A DNA stretch of 64,000 bases from Kitasatospora viridis (GTDB lineage: Bacteria; Actinomycetota; Actinomycetes; Streptomycetales; Streptomycetaceae). The notes under the pieces were generated by a model that saw only the letters and a list, made by a program, of their open reading frames with translations, ran no database searches and had not been told where the DNA came from. Made by a program: the position numbers and the translations under genes. The stretch spans positions 620,001 through 684,000 of the forward strand of contig NZ_VIWT01000002.1 in the NCBI RefSeq assembly GCF_007829815.1, given 5' to 3'. Numbering within the stretch: the stretch's first letter is position 1; each line of letters starts with the position of its first letter. This document shows positions 1 through 10,102 of the stretch, piece by piece.

Positions 1-15
1 GGGCCGGCGCGGTCA

Positions 16-1404
16 TCAGGTGGCCACCGCTTCGGCGTGGGCCAGGACGGCGTCCACCAGGGCCTGGTCGTGGGCCAGTTCGGGGTCGAGGAAGGCCAGC
101 ACCGCGCGGACCGCCTCGGGCAGCGGGCCCTGGGCGAGGGGGAGGACCCGGGCGGCTGCGGCGTCCTGGACCGGCGTGCCGAGCCCACGCAGGTGGCACA
201 CCCAGGCGGCCAGGATCCTCGCGGCGCCCTGCGGAACCTCCCCGCGGGCACGCTCGCGGCGCAGGACCGGCAGGACGCGCACGGGCAGCTTCTGCGATCC
301 GTCGGCGGCGATCTGGGAGAGCGCATGCCGGATCCGCGGGTTGGAAAAGCGCTCCAGCAGGGCGGCTTGATAGCCCGCCAGTTCGATGGCCGGGAGGCTG
401 AGGTGCCGGGAGGCTTCTTGCCACCAGTCCACCAACCACCCGCGGCAGACGGGGTCGGCGACGGCGTCGGCCACCGTCACACGGCCTCGGAGGGCACCGG
501 TGTAGGCGAGGAGGGAGTGGGCGCCGTTGAGCAGCCACAGCTTGCGTTCCTCGTACGGCGTGACGTCGTCGACGAACCGGGCCCGTGCGTCCTGCCAGCA
601 GGGCCGTCCGGCCGGGAAGTCACCGCTGAGAACCCACTCGCTGAAGGGTTCGGTGACGACGGGGGCGGTGTCGGGGCGCCCGGTCGCGGCGGCGGTGTCG
701 GCGCGGTCCTGGTCGGTGCCGGCAGGAGTGATCCGGTCGACCATCGTGGTGACGAACGAAGCGCCGGCATCGACCGCCTCGATGAGCTCGGGGCGGCTCG
801 TGTGGCGGGCCAGCTCGCGGAGCACGCGTTCCACCACGGACCCGTTCCCGGGAAGGTTGTCGCAGGGGACGATCGCGACCGGGCCGCCACCGCACGCGCG
901 TCGGGCGGCCAGGCCCGCGAGCAGCCGTGCGGGGGCGGTGCGCACGGGGGCGGAGGGCGCGGACCGCAGCGCGGCGAGGTCCGCGCGGACGTCGGGTCGG
1001 TCGGTGTCGAGGCCGCCGTCGGTGCCACGGGTGTAGCCGGCCTCGGTGACGGTCAGCGTGACCACGGCCAGCTCGGGTAGGCGCCAGTAGCCCAGCCAGG
1101 CTTCGTGGTCGCTGCCGGGGTGGGCCGCGCTGACGCTGGATATCGTGTCGAAGCGGTCGCCGTCGGCGGAGCGGGTGACCAGTGTGTACAGGCCGTCCTG
1201 GCCTGACAGGGCGTCAGCGAGGTCCGGTCGGCGGCCGGTGAAGGCGGCGATGCCCCACTGGTCCGCGTCCCGGGCGCGGTCGGTGTACCAGGCCTGGTGG
1301 GCGCGGAAGAAGTTGCCGAGCCCCAGGTGCAGCATGCGCACCGGTGCGGCGGGCCGCCCGTCACCCGCCGCGCGGGAAAGGGAATTGCTTACGGCCTTGC
1401 TCAC
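16..1404 (-). CDS. uxuB: D-fructuronate reductase (mannitol dehydrogenase family)
   Basis: A 462-residue polyol/uronate dehydrogenase of the mannitol dehydrogenase family, likely the NAD(H)-dependent cytoplasmic reductase that turns D-fructuronate into D-mannonate. The N-terminal Rossmann segment (MLHLGLGNFFRAHQ, about residues 20-33) and the later KLWLLNGAHS stretch are typical. Length is close to E. coli UxuB (about 486). The GTG start is chosen because it overlaps the TGA of uxaC by four bases (GTGA), so the two are translationally coupled. Product preference (mannonate rather than altronate, i.e. UxuB versus UxaB) cannot be fixed from sequence alone, but the glucuronate setting (uxaC, beta-glucuronidase) favours UxuB. 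No uxuA dehydratase lies in the window. Confidence 0.82.
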   Translation of the reverse strand: MSKAVSNSLSRAAGDGRPAAPVRMLHLGLGNFFRAHQAWYTDRARDADQWGIAAFTGRRPDLADALSGQDGLYTLVTRSADGDRFDTISSVSAAHPGSDHEAWLGYWRLPELAVVTLTVTEAGYTRGTDGGLDTDRPDVRADLAALRSAPSAPVRTAPARLLAGLAARRACGGGPVAIVPCDNLPGNGSVVERVLRELARHTSRPELIEAVDAGASFVTTMVDRITPAGTDQDRADTAAATGRPDTAPVVTEPFSEWVLSGDFPAGRPCWQDARARFVDDVTPYEERKLWLLNGAHSLLAYTGALRGRVTVADAVADPVCRGWLVDWWQEASRHLSLPAIELAGYQAALLERFSNPRIRHALSQIAADGSQKLPVRVLPVLRRERARGEVPQGAARILAAWVCHLRGLGTPVQDAAAARVLPLAQGPLPEAVRAVLAFLDPELAHDQALVDAVLAHAEAVAT

Positions 1405-2822
1405 AGGCGGAAGGCCTTTCGGGGATTGACGCTGACCAGCTCGACCGCGGTCTCGACTGCCTCGTCCTCGTCGAGCCGGTGCTCGGCGACCAGCTCGGCC
1501 AGCACACCGCAGTCCAGTCGGCGGGACATGTCGTGGCGGGCGGGGATGGAGCAGAAGGCCCGGGTGTCGTCGATGAAACCGGAGGTGCGGGAGAAGCCGG
1601 CGGTCTCGGTGACCGCGCGGCGGTAGCGGCGGATCGCGTCGGGGGCGTCGAGGAACCACCACGGCGCACCCGCGTACACCGACGGGTAGAACCCGGCGAG
1701 CGGGGCGATCTCACGGGAGAACACGGTCTCGTCCAGGGTGAACAGGACCAGGTGCAGGTTCGGGTGGGTGCCGTAGCGTTCGAGCAGCGGGCGCAGGGCC
1801 TCGGTGAACTCGGCACGCACGGGGATGTCGTGGCCGGTGTCCGGGCCGAAGCGGGCGGCGGTGGGCCCGTGGTGGTCGCGCCGAACGGCCGGGTGAAGGG
1901 TCATCACCAGCCCGTCCTCGCAGGACATCCGGGCCATCTCCAGCAGCATGTGGCGGCGCAGCGCCGTGGTCTGCGCCTCGCTCGCCCCGCCGGCCAGGGC
2001 GGCGCGGTGGATGCGCTCGGCCTCGGACAGGGGAAGCGGCTCGGTGCGTACGTCCAGGTGGCTGTGGTCCGCGGAGACGGCTCCGTGCGCGATGAAGTAG
2101 CGTCGCCGCTCCTCCAGGGCGCGGACGTAGCCCCGATGGGTGCCGGTGTCGATCCCGGTGGTCTCGCCGAGCAGGGCGACCGCCTCGGCCCAGCCGCTCC
2201 GGCCGGCTTCGAGGTACCGGTCGGGGCGGAAGGTGGGGATGACGCGGCCGGTCCAGGCCGGGTCGGCGGCGAGAGCGCTGTGCGCGGACAGGTCGTCGCA
2301 GGGGTCGTCGGTGGTGGCCAGGACCTCGATCCCGAACCGGCGGAAGAGGGCGCGCGGACGGAACTCGTCGTCGCGCAGTCGCTCGCTGATCCGGTCGTAG
2401 AGCCGGTCGGCGTTCTCGGCGCTCGGGCGCTCGGTGACGCCGAAGATCTCCGCGAGCTCGGACTCGAACCAGTAGCGGACCGGAGTGGCCCGGAAGACCG
2501 CCCAGTTCGCGCAGAGCCGTCGCCACACCGCGCGTGCCTGCGCCTGCGGCTGGGGGCCGGCGCCGACGCCGAGCTCCTCCAGGGGGACGCCGCTGGCGTG
2601 CAGCAGTCGGGTGACGTAGTGGTCCGGTGTGATGAGCAGACTCGCCGGGTCACTGAACGGCAGGTCGTCGAGGAGCACGCGCGGGTCGACGTGCCCGTGC
2701 GGGGAGAGGATCGGCAGCTCGCGCACGGCCTCGTACAGCCGACGCGCGATGGCCCGGACACCGGGGTCGGGCGGGAACAGTCGGTCCGGGTGCGGCTGGA
2801 GGGCTGGAGGGAGAGGCGGCAT
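1401..2822 (-). CDS. uxaC: Glucuronate isomerase
   Basis: A 473-residue uronate isomerase of the amidohydrolase superfamily. It isomerises D-glucuronate to D-fructuronate (and galacturonate to tagaturonate). The N-terminal HGHVDPR motif near residue 34, the RYWFESELAEIFG region and the C-terminal DDTRAFCSIPARHD segment are family hallmarks, and the length matches the usual 470. It is first in a two-gene unit with uxuB, with a four-base stop/start overlap. The ATG used has no clear Shine-Dalgarno. A LacI-type palindrome at 2853-2868 sits just upstream, between this gene and the divergent larA. Together with the downstream beta-glucuronidase this is the entry point for glucuronic acid released from glycosides. 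Confidence 0.93.
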   Translation of the reverse strand: MPPLPPALQPHPDRLFPPDPGVRAIARRLYEAVRELPILSPHGHVDPRVLLDDLPFSDPASLLITPDHYVTRLLHASGVPLEELGVGAGPQPQAQARAVWRRLCANWAVFRATPVRYWFESELAEIFGVTERPSAENADRLYDRISERLRDDEFRPRALFRRFGIEVLATTDDPCDDLSAHSALAADPAWTGRVIPTFRPDRYLEAGRSGWAEAVALLGETTGIDTGTHRGYVRALEERRRYFIAHGAVSADHSHLDVRTEPLPLSEAERIHRAALAGGASEAQTTALRRHMLLEMARMSCEDGLVMTLHPAVRRDHHGPTAARFGPDTGHDIPVRAEFTEALRPLLERYGTHPNLHLVLFTLDETVFSREIAPLAGFYPSVYAGAPWWFLDAPDAIRRYRRAVTETAGFSRTSGFIDDTRAFCSIPARHDMSRRLDCGVLAELVAEHRLDEDEAVETAVELVSVNPRKAFRL

Positions 2823-2852
2823 AGCCGGATTGTGCGAGCTTCCCAGTGTCAA

Positions 2853-2868
2853 CGGCAATCGGTTGCCA
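2853..2868. promoter_or_regulatory. LacI-type operator A1 in the uxaC/larA divergent promoter
   Basis: The sequence CGGCAATCGGTTGCCA is an inverted repeat of GGCAA/TTGCC around a four-base centre. It almost equals the palindrome at 5261-5276 in front of the LacI gene and larE. A TTGACA-like hexamer on the minus strand (2847-2852) abuts it, so binding would block uxaC transcription. Assignment to the LacI encoded at 4123-5208 is inferred from proximity. Confidence 0.72.
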
Positions 2869-2920
2869 TCAGTTGTCGTCCGCCCTTGTGGCCCTCGGCG
2901 GCTGTGGCCATCGTTCAAGC

Positions 2921-4222
<1,302 letters not shown>

Positions 4223-5260
4223 GCGGTCGAGCCGCGCACCACCAGACGCGTCGGGAGCACCGCGGGTTCGGCGGTACGCGGCTGCGCGCCCCCGAGCACC
4301 GCGAGCAGCGTGCGCACGGCGTTCTCGCCCAGCGCCCGCAGCGGCGCCGCGACCGTCGTCAGTCCGGGCGTCACCAGGTCGGCGGCGAAGATGTTGTCGA
4401 AGCCCACCACGCTGAGATCCTGCGGCACCCGCACGCCGCGGGCCTGCAGTCCGCGGATCAGACCGATGGCCGTTTGGTCGTTGTAGGCGATCACCGCGCT
4501 GGTTGCCACGGGGTCGAGCGCCTGCGCGGCCTTCGCGCCCCCGGCCACGGTCGGTGGGCACGGGCCGACGCGGTGCACCGCGACCGGCAGTTGGGCCGAC
4601 AGGTCGAGCAGCGAGCGCCAGCGCATGCCGTCCACCCAGGACGCCGCCGGGCCGGCGAGGTATGTCACGCTGCGGTGCCCGAGCCCGACCAGGTGGTCCA
4701 GGGCCAGCTGGACTCCGTGCGCGGTGTCGGCGACGATGCTCGGCACGTCGCTGACCGCCCGGTTGAGCACGACCACCGGACGCTGCTTGGCCACCATCCT
4801 GATCGCCGAGTCGGAGGTGCGGGAGCTGGCCAGGATCACCCCTTCCAGGGTCGGCAGCGCGCGGTCCAGAGCCTCCCGCTCCAACCGGTCCGACTCCTGG
4901 GCGTCCACGAGCAGCACCAGAAACCCGGCCTCCGCAGCCGCGGTCTGCGCGCCGCGGATGATCTCGGAGTAGAACGGGTTGGTGACGTCCGAGATCACCA
5001 GCGCGATCATCCCGGTGCGTCCGGTGGGTAGCGCCCGAGCCAGCGGGTTCGTCCGGTAGCCGAGTTCGGCGGCCACCTCCCGGATGCGCTGCGCGGTCTC
5101 GCCGTTGACCCGTCCCGGGCGGGAGAACGCACGCGACACGGTCGAGGCAGCCACCCCGGCGGCCCGCGCCACGTCGTAGATCGTCGGCGGGCGTTCGCGC
5201 TCGTCCATCCGGATGCTCCTCTCGGCACCGTGGCAGTGCGGACCGGCGCGCGGCAACTGA

Positions 5261-5276
5261 TGGCAACCGCTTGCCA
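5261..5276. promoter_or_regulatory. LacI-type operator A2 in the lacI/larE divergent promoter
   Basis: A perfect inverted repeat, TGGCAA-CCGC-TTGCCA, 53 bases upstream of the lacI start and 56 bases upstream of larE. The same half-sites occur at 2853-2868 in front of uxaC and larA, which marks a small regulon. The central CG and 16-bp form are typical of LacI-family sites. Confidence 0.78.
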
Positions 5277-5332
5277 TGTCGATTCTAGGTCTGCGTACCG
5301 TGAGCTCCACTGCCTTCCCCCAGGAGGACTTG

Positions 5333-6193
5333 ATGACCAACGCGGCACTCGCCGTTCTCACCGGCCCTGACCGCGAGGCGGCCGACCTGGTCGGCGCGCT
5401 ACTTCGAGGCGCCGCACCGCTCGGGGTCGCGTTCTCCGGCGGCGTCGACTCCTCGCTCCTGCTGGCCCTCGCCGTCCGAGCCCTCGGCCCTGAACACGTC
5501 GTCGCGGTGCTGGGGGTCTCCCCGAGCCTGGCCGCCGACGAACGCGCCGCGGCCCACCAGGTCGCGGCGCACATCGGCGCCAGGGTCGTGGAGGTCGCCA
5601 CCCGCGAGGGCGAGAGTTCGGCCTACCGGGCCAACGGTCCGGACCGCTGCTTCCACTGCAAGGACGAGCTGTTCAGCAGGATCTCCGCCGAGGTCGTCCA
5701 GGAGCACGGTCTCGCGGCGGTCGCGTACGGGGAGAACGCCGACGACGCGCGACGCGCGGACCGGCCCGGCCAGCGCGCGGCGACCGCGCACCGGGTCCTG
5801 CGGCCGCTCGCCGAGGCCGGACTGGACAAGGCCGCAGTGCGCCGCCTGGCCCGCGCACTGGGCCTGCCCTGCGCGGACAAGCCTGCCGCGCCCTGCCTGG
5901 CCTCGCGGATCCCGCACTTCCAGGAAGTCACTCCGGCCAAGCTCGCCCAGGTCGAGCACGCCGAGCGGGCGCTGCGCGCGCTCGGCTTCACCGACTCCCG
6001 GGTCCGGCACCACGGCGGGACCGCCCGCATCGAACTGCCCCCGGCCGACCTCGCCCGCGCCGTCGCCGACCCGCTGCGCGCGACCCTCGTGCAGGCCGTC
6101 AAGGACGCCGGATTCGGCACCGTCACGCTCGACCTCGACGGCATCAGGTCCGGCGCCTTCACCCTCTCCGTGCTGGGGGCCGACCGTGGCTGA
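5333..6193 (+). CDS. larE: LarE sulfur transferase for the nickel-pincer cofactor
   Basis: A 286-residue PP-loop ATP pyrophosphatase. LarE adenylates the carboxylates of dicarboxylated nicotinate mononucleotide and inserts sulfur. The ATP loop SGGVDSS is at residues 35-41. Cysteines lie in CFHC (106, 109) and PCLASRIP (188). Three such cysteines are the pattern reported for [4Fe-4S]-dependent LarE forms, whereas the single-cysteine type sacrifices its own sulfur; assignment to the cluster type is inference. The ATG is chosen for its AGGAGGA site five bases upstream; an in-frame ATG at 5276 would place the start inside the operator. Its stop overlaps the GTG of larB by eight bases. Confidence 0.9.
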   Translation: MTNAALAVLTGPDREAADLVGALLRGAAPLGVAFSGGVDSSLLLALAVRALGPEHVVAVLGVSPSLAADERAAAHQVAAHIGARVVEVATREGESSAYRANGPDRCFHCKDELFSRISAEVVQEHGLAAVAYGENADDARRADRPGQRAATAHRVLRPLAEAGLDKAAVRRLARALGLPCADKPAAPCLASRIPHFQEVTPAKLAQVEHAERALRALGFTDSRVRHHGGTARIELPPADLARAVADPLRATLVQAVKDAGFGTVTLDLDGIRSGAFTLSVLGADRG

Positions 6194-6866
6194 GAACTGG
6201 CAACCCCCGGCGCGGCTGGCCGAGTTCGCGGAACTCGACCACGACCGAGCGGCGCGGCGCGGCTATCCGGAGGCCGTCTACTGCGAGGGCAAGACGCCGG
6301 CCCAGGTCGCTGCCATCGCTGCCGCGGTCCGCGAGCACGGTACGGCCACCCTCTTCACCCGTGCCACGCCCGACCACGCCAAGGCGGTGCTCGCCGAACT
6401 GACGGACGCTCACCATGACCAGGACGCGCGGTTGCTGGCCTGGCCGCCCGAACCGCCGGCCGTCACCGGCGGCCTGGTGGTGGTGGCTGCCGCGGGCACC
6501 TCCGACCTGGCGGTGGCCCGTGAGGCACAGTTGACGGCCCGCTACCTCGGCCGGGCCACCGAACTCGTTGTCGACATCGGGGTGGCCGGTCTGCACCGCG
6601 TCCTCGGTCGGCTGGAACTGCTGCGCAGCGCGCGCGTGGTCGTGGTGGCGGCCGGGATGGACGGGGCGCTGCCCAGCGTCGTCGCCGGGCTGATCGCCGC
6701 ACCGGTCGTCGCGCTGCCGACCTCGATCGGCTACGGCGCGGCGTTCGGCGGACTCGCGCCGCTGCTGGCGATGCTCAACGCCTGTTCGCCGGGCGTGGCA
6801 GTCGTCAACATCGACAACGGCTACGGCGCGGGCCACCTGGCGGCACAGATCGCCGCCCCCGCCTGA
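6186..6866 (+). CDS. larB: LarB, pyridinium-3,5-biscarboxylate mononucleotide synthase
   Basis: A 226-residue LarB, an AIR-carboxylase-like enzyme that carboxylates and hydrolyses nicotinate adenine dinucleotide in the first step of nickel-pincer cofactor synthesis. The GYPEAVYCEGKT segment (26-37) and the C-terminal PTSIGYGAAFGGLAPLLAML region with NIDNGYGAG are the conserved blocks. It starts with GTG eight bases before the larE stop, so the two are cotranslated. Only 12 bases separate it from the convergent larC, so all three maturation genes are contiguous but lie in two opposing transcription units. Confidence 0.93.
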   Translation: MAENWQPPARLAEFAELDHDRAARRGYPEAVYCEGKTPAQVAAIAAAVREHGTATLFTRATPDHAKAVLAELTDAHHDQDARLLAWPPEPPAVTGGLVVVAAAGTSDLAVAREAQLTARYLGRATELVVDIGVAGLHRVLGRLELLRSARVVVVAAGMDGALPSVVAGLIAAPVVALPTSIGYGAAFGGLAPLLAMLNACSPGVAVVNIDNGYGAGHLAAQIAAPA

Positions 6867-6878
6867 ACCGTCGGCGGG

Positions 6879-8090
6879 TCAGCCCGAACGGGGCAGTTGC
6901 CCGCCGGCCACCAGGCCATCGGCGACGGCCGCCGCCACCGCGGCCTCCAGCACCGCACGCACCGGCACGCCCTGCTCGCCTGCGACCCGGGCGACGTCCT
7001 CGAACTCCGGGGTCGCCTGCATGATGAGGCCGCCCCGGTGCGCGACCTTGACCAGCAGGTGCGTGCCCAGCACCGCGACCTTCACCCAAGCACGCTCCAG
7101 CGCCGTCTTGCGCACGTCCGACTCACGCACGCCGATGGTGCTGGTCTCCTGGAAGACCAGCTCGCGCAGCTCGTCCGCGCGTCCCGCCGGCGCGAGCACG
7201 CACAGGGTGTGCGCCGGGCGGCCCTTCTTCATCAGGATGGGAACCAGCCAGGCGTCCGAGGCCCCGGCGGCAAGCAGCGAGGTGAGCACGCCCGGCCACA
7301 CTCTCGGGTCGAGGTCGTCGACGTTCGCCTCCAGGACCACCTCGGTGCCGGCGTCGTCCCGAGCGGCCGTTCCGACCACCACCCGCACCACGTTCGGGCG
7401 CCCCGGCGTGTCCTTGGTGCCGGCCCCGACACCTGACGCTTCGACCCGCATCGGCGGCAACTCGCCGCACTCGGCGGCCAGGGCCGTCACCAGCGCCATT
7501 CCGGTCGGGGTGGCCAACTCGCCGTCACCGCCGGCGAGCACCTGCCAGCCCGTGGCGAGCTCCAGCACCGCCGGCACCGGAACGGGGATCTCGCCGTGCG
7601 CGGTCCGCACCCGTCCTGACCCCAGCGCCACCGCGCTGACGGTGAGTCGGCCGACCCCGAGGGCATGCAGGGCGGCGCAGACGCCGACGACGTCGGCGAT
7701 CGAGTCCCAGGCGCCGACCTCGTGGAAGTGCACGTCGTCGGGGGCGATGCCGTGGACCCGTCCCTCGGCCCGTGCCAGCCGTGCGAACACCCGCAGCGAC
7801 GAGTCGCGCACCGGCTCCGGCAGCTCCGCGCCCTCGATCGCAGCGCGGATCGACCGCCACGTGCGGTGCGGCGGATCCTCGACCAGCGGTTCGACGTCCA
7901 CCTTGCTCGCTCGTAGGCCGGCCCGGGTCACCTCCGTACGTGACAGCCGCACCGCTCCGGGGACCACCGCCTCCGCCGCCGACACGACCTCGGCCAGGGG
8001 AGCTCCGGCGTCCAGCAGCGCCGCGAGCAGCATGTCGCCCGCGAGGCCCGCTGTGGCGTCCACCCACGCGAGCTTGGTCGGACTCTCCAT
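6879..8090 (-). CDS. larC: LarC, nickel insertion protein for the pincer cofactor
   Basis: A 403-residue LarC (CTP-dependent cyclometallase that installs Ni in the pincer nucleotide). Conserved pieces are HFHEVGAWDSIADVVG in the N-terminal half, EANVDDLDPR and MKKGRPAHTL in the middle, and ETSTIGVRES near the C-terminus. Unlike the L. plantarum gene, where two parts are joined by frameshifting, this is one continuous frame. The ATG at 8090 lies just after AGAAGGA. It is the last gene of the leftward unit MFS - SDR - hydrolase - larC, 39 bases below the hydrolase, so its expression may follow the ACTAAT-type operator rather than that of larA/larE. Confidence 0.93.
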   Translation of the reverse strand: MESPTKLAWVDATAGLAGDMLLAALLDAGAPLAEVVSAAEAVVPGAVRLSRTEVTRAGLRASKVDVEPLVEDPPHRTWRSIRAAIEGAELPEPVRDSSLRVFARLARAEGRVHGIAPDDVHFHEVGAWDSIADVVGVCAALHALGVGRLTVSAVALGSGRVRTAHGEIPVPVPAVLELATGWQVLAGGDGELATPTGMALVTALAAECGELPPMRVEASGVGAGTKDTPGRPNVVRVVVGTAARDDAGTEVVLEANVDDLDPRVWPGVLTSLLAAGASDAWLVPILMKKGRPAHTLCVLAPAGRADELRELVFQETSTIGVRESDVRKTALERAWVKVAVLGTHLLVKVAHRGGLIMQATPEFEDVARVAGEQGVPVRAVLEAAVAAAVADGLVAGGQLPRSG

Positions 8091-8132
8091 CAATCCTTCT
8101 CCCTGCCAGGCGCGGACCGTACGACTCGCGGC

Positions 8133-9164
8133 TCAGCCTACGGGGGGTGTCTGCTGCGCGGCGGTGTGCAGGCCGGCGGTGGCGCGGACCCCGGCGGCAC
8201 TGCCGCTCATGGGGCGGACCGCTTCGCGCAGTGCGGCCGCGAAGAAGTCGAGCGACTCCTCGACCTGCGGTAGCGGCGCGGTGAGATCGAGGTGCCCGTG
8301 CAGCATGCTGTCGGCGAGGTAGCTGGTGACCTGCACGCCGACCTCGTCCAACTGGCGGTGGAGCAGCTCTCCGGACGGGCGCAGGTCGTCGTAGCCCGAC
8401 AGGACGAGGTGGGTCCGCGGTAGACCCGCCAACGGGGCGGTGCCGGGGAGCGCGTCCGTGGGCAGATCGGTGATCCTGCCCACGTAGCTGCGGACCATGT
8501 GCTCGATCCCCTGCGGTGCGAACCTCGCCAGCGCGGGCAGCGTGCTCATCTCCACCGCGGTCGCGGTGTCGAGCGCGGGGGCCGGGAAGTGCGTGAACGG
8601 GTAAGCGAGCAGGAGCGCGTCGGCCGTGCGATCGCCGTGGTCGCGGGTGCGCAGGGCGGTCGCGAGTGCCAGCGCCGCACCGGCGCTGGCACCGCCGAGG
8701 GCGATCGGGAGATCATCCGAGCCAGGAGGAAGGCCTGTGGTGCACAGCCACGACCAGGCCGCGTGCACGTCATCGAGCGGAACCGGGTAGCGGATGCCGT
8801 CGCCCGCCAGTCGGTAGCCCACCGACACCACGAACGCGTCGGCGCGCAGCGCGAGTTCCCCACTGACCCGGTGGGCCTCGGGCATCTCCAGGTCGCCCCC
8901 CGTGAAGCCGCCGCCGTGGACCCAGAGCAGGGCGCTGGTGGCCGGTCGGCGGATGGGGCGGTAGGTGCGCACCGGGACGGGGCCGTGCGGGCCGGGAACG
9001 CCGGTGTCGCCCACAGCGACGTCCGGGCTGGTCCAAGGCTCCGGGCTCTCCCGGTGCTGCGCGAGCTCCCGCAGCCGTTCCCGGATCTCCTGCTCCGAAC
9101 GAGCGCCCGACATGACGTCGGCGAGGGCGCGGATGTGCTCGTCGTAGTACGGGTTGATCGGCAT
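8133..9164 (-). CDS. Alpha/beta hydrolase, hormone-sensitive-lipase family
   Basis: A 343-residue cytoplasmic esterase-type hydrolase. The oxyanion motif HGGGF (83-87) and nucleophile elbow GGASAG (Ser160) define the HSL/bacterial family IV group, with Asp259 or Asp260 and His289 as probable remaining triad members. No signal peptide is present. An AGGAGGGG site precedes the ATG. It lies 25 bases downstream of an SDR and 39 bases upstream of larC in one leftward unit headed by an MFS transporter. A role in removing acyl groups from, or opening a lactone in, an imported glycoside aglycone is plausible but unproven. Confidence 0.85.
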   Translation of the reverse strand: MPINPYYDEHIRALADVMSGARSEQEIRERLRELAQHRESPEPWTSPDVAVGDTGVPGPHGPVPVRTYRPIRRPATSALLWVHGGGFTGGDLEMPEAHRVSGELALRADAFVVSVGYRLAGDGIRYPVPLDDVHAAWSWLCTTGLPPGSDDLPIALGGASAGAALALATALRTRDHGDRTADALLLAYPFTHFPAPALDTATAVEMSTLPALARFAPQGIEHMVRSYVGRITDLPTDALPGTAPLAGLPRTHLVLSGYDDLRPSGELLHRQLDEVGVQVTSYLADSMLHGHLDLTAPLPQVEESLDFFAAALREAVRPMSGSAAGVRATAGLHTAAQQTPPVG

Positions 9165-9189
9165 GGCCGCCCCTCCTGGCTCTGTACCG

Positions 9190-9957
9190 CTACGGGCGCA
9201 TCGAGGTTCCGCCGTCGACGCACAGGACCTGGCCGTTGACCCACTCTGACAGGTCCGAGAGCAGGAAGGCCACCGTGGCGCCGATGTCCTCGGGCTTCCC
9301 GTGTCGCGGGGAGGGCGTGCCGGTGAGGATCATGTCCCGGAACTCCTCGGGCAGGTTCAGCTTGGTCGCCTCGGTGAGGACCAGGCCCGGCGCCACCCCG
9401 TTGGAGCGCACCCCGTCCTTTCCGTACCGGCGCGCGACGTGCCGGATGAGCGCACCGATGCCTGCCTTGGTCACGGAGTAGGCCACCTTGTCCGGCATCC
9501 CCGCGTACACGGCGCCGGAGAGGGTGTTGACCACCGACCCGCCACCGCCCGCGATCATGTGGGGGAGCGCGTGCTTCAACGTGAGCAGATAGCCGGTGAG
9601 GTTGACGTCGATGGTTCGCTGCCAGGCCGACAGCTCGATGTCGATGACGTTCGTGTCGCGGGCCACCTCGTCGGGGTGGATGTTGGCGGCGACGTTGAAC
9701 AGGCCGTCGATGCGGCCGTACTCCTTGACCGCGAGGTCGATCTGGCGCTTCACCTGGTCTTCGTTCGAGATGTCCAGCGCGATCGCGAGGCCTTCGCCGC
9801 CCGCCTCCCGGGCGACCTGCACCGTGCGCTCGGCCGCCGCTTCGCTGATGTCGCCGACGATCAGCTTCGCACCCCCGGCGCCGAGGTAGCCGGCGGTCGC
9901 CGCGGCGAGGCCGCCCGCGCCGGCGAAGACGATGACCTTGTCCTTGAGTCCGTCCAT
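9190..9957 (-). CDS. Short-chain dehydrogenase/reductase
   Basis: A 255-residue classical-type SDR with catalytic Ser147, Tyr160 and Lys164 (YSVTK), the NAA-like segment VAAN near 89-92 and the PGLV loop. The nucleotide loop is unusual: GAGGLA (13-18) has alanine where the third glycine of the GxxxGxG-type motif normally sits. The start is the ATG with AGAAGGAGAG upstream (MDGLKDK); an earlier in-frame start would add 25 poorly conserved residues. It is cotranscribed with the downstream hydrolase (25-base gap) and probably with the upstream MFS gene (145-base gap). The substrate alcohol or ketone is unknown. Confidence 0.85.
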   Translation of the reverse strand: MDGLKDKVIVFAGAGGLAAATAGYLGAGGAKLIVGDISEAAAERTVQVAREAGGEGLAIALDISNEDQVKRQIDLAVKEYGRIDGLFNVAANIHPDEVARDTNVIDIELSAWQRTIDVNLTGYLLTLKHALPHMIAGGGGSVVNTLSGAVYAGMPDKVAYSVTKAGIGALIRHVARRYGKDGVRSNGVAPGLVLTEATKLNLPEEFRDMILTGTPSPRHGKPEDIGATVAFLLSDLSEWVNGQVLCVDGGTSMRP

Positions 9958-10102
9958 GAATGGTCTCTCCTTCTGGAATGTCGTCACGGGGATCCCGCGA
10001 GGCGGGTCCCAGCGGTCCCGGCCCCCGCTCACGCGCGTGGCAGGGCGCGCCCGGGGCCGGGACCAGGGGTTGGGGGTACTGCTCGGTCGTGGTGACCGGA
10101 GG

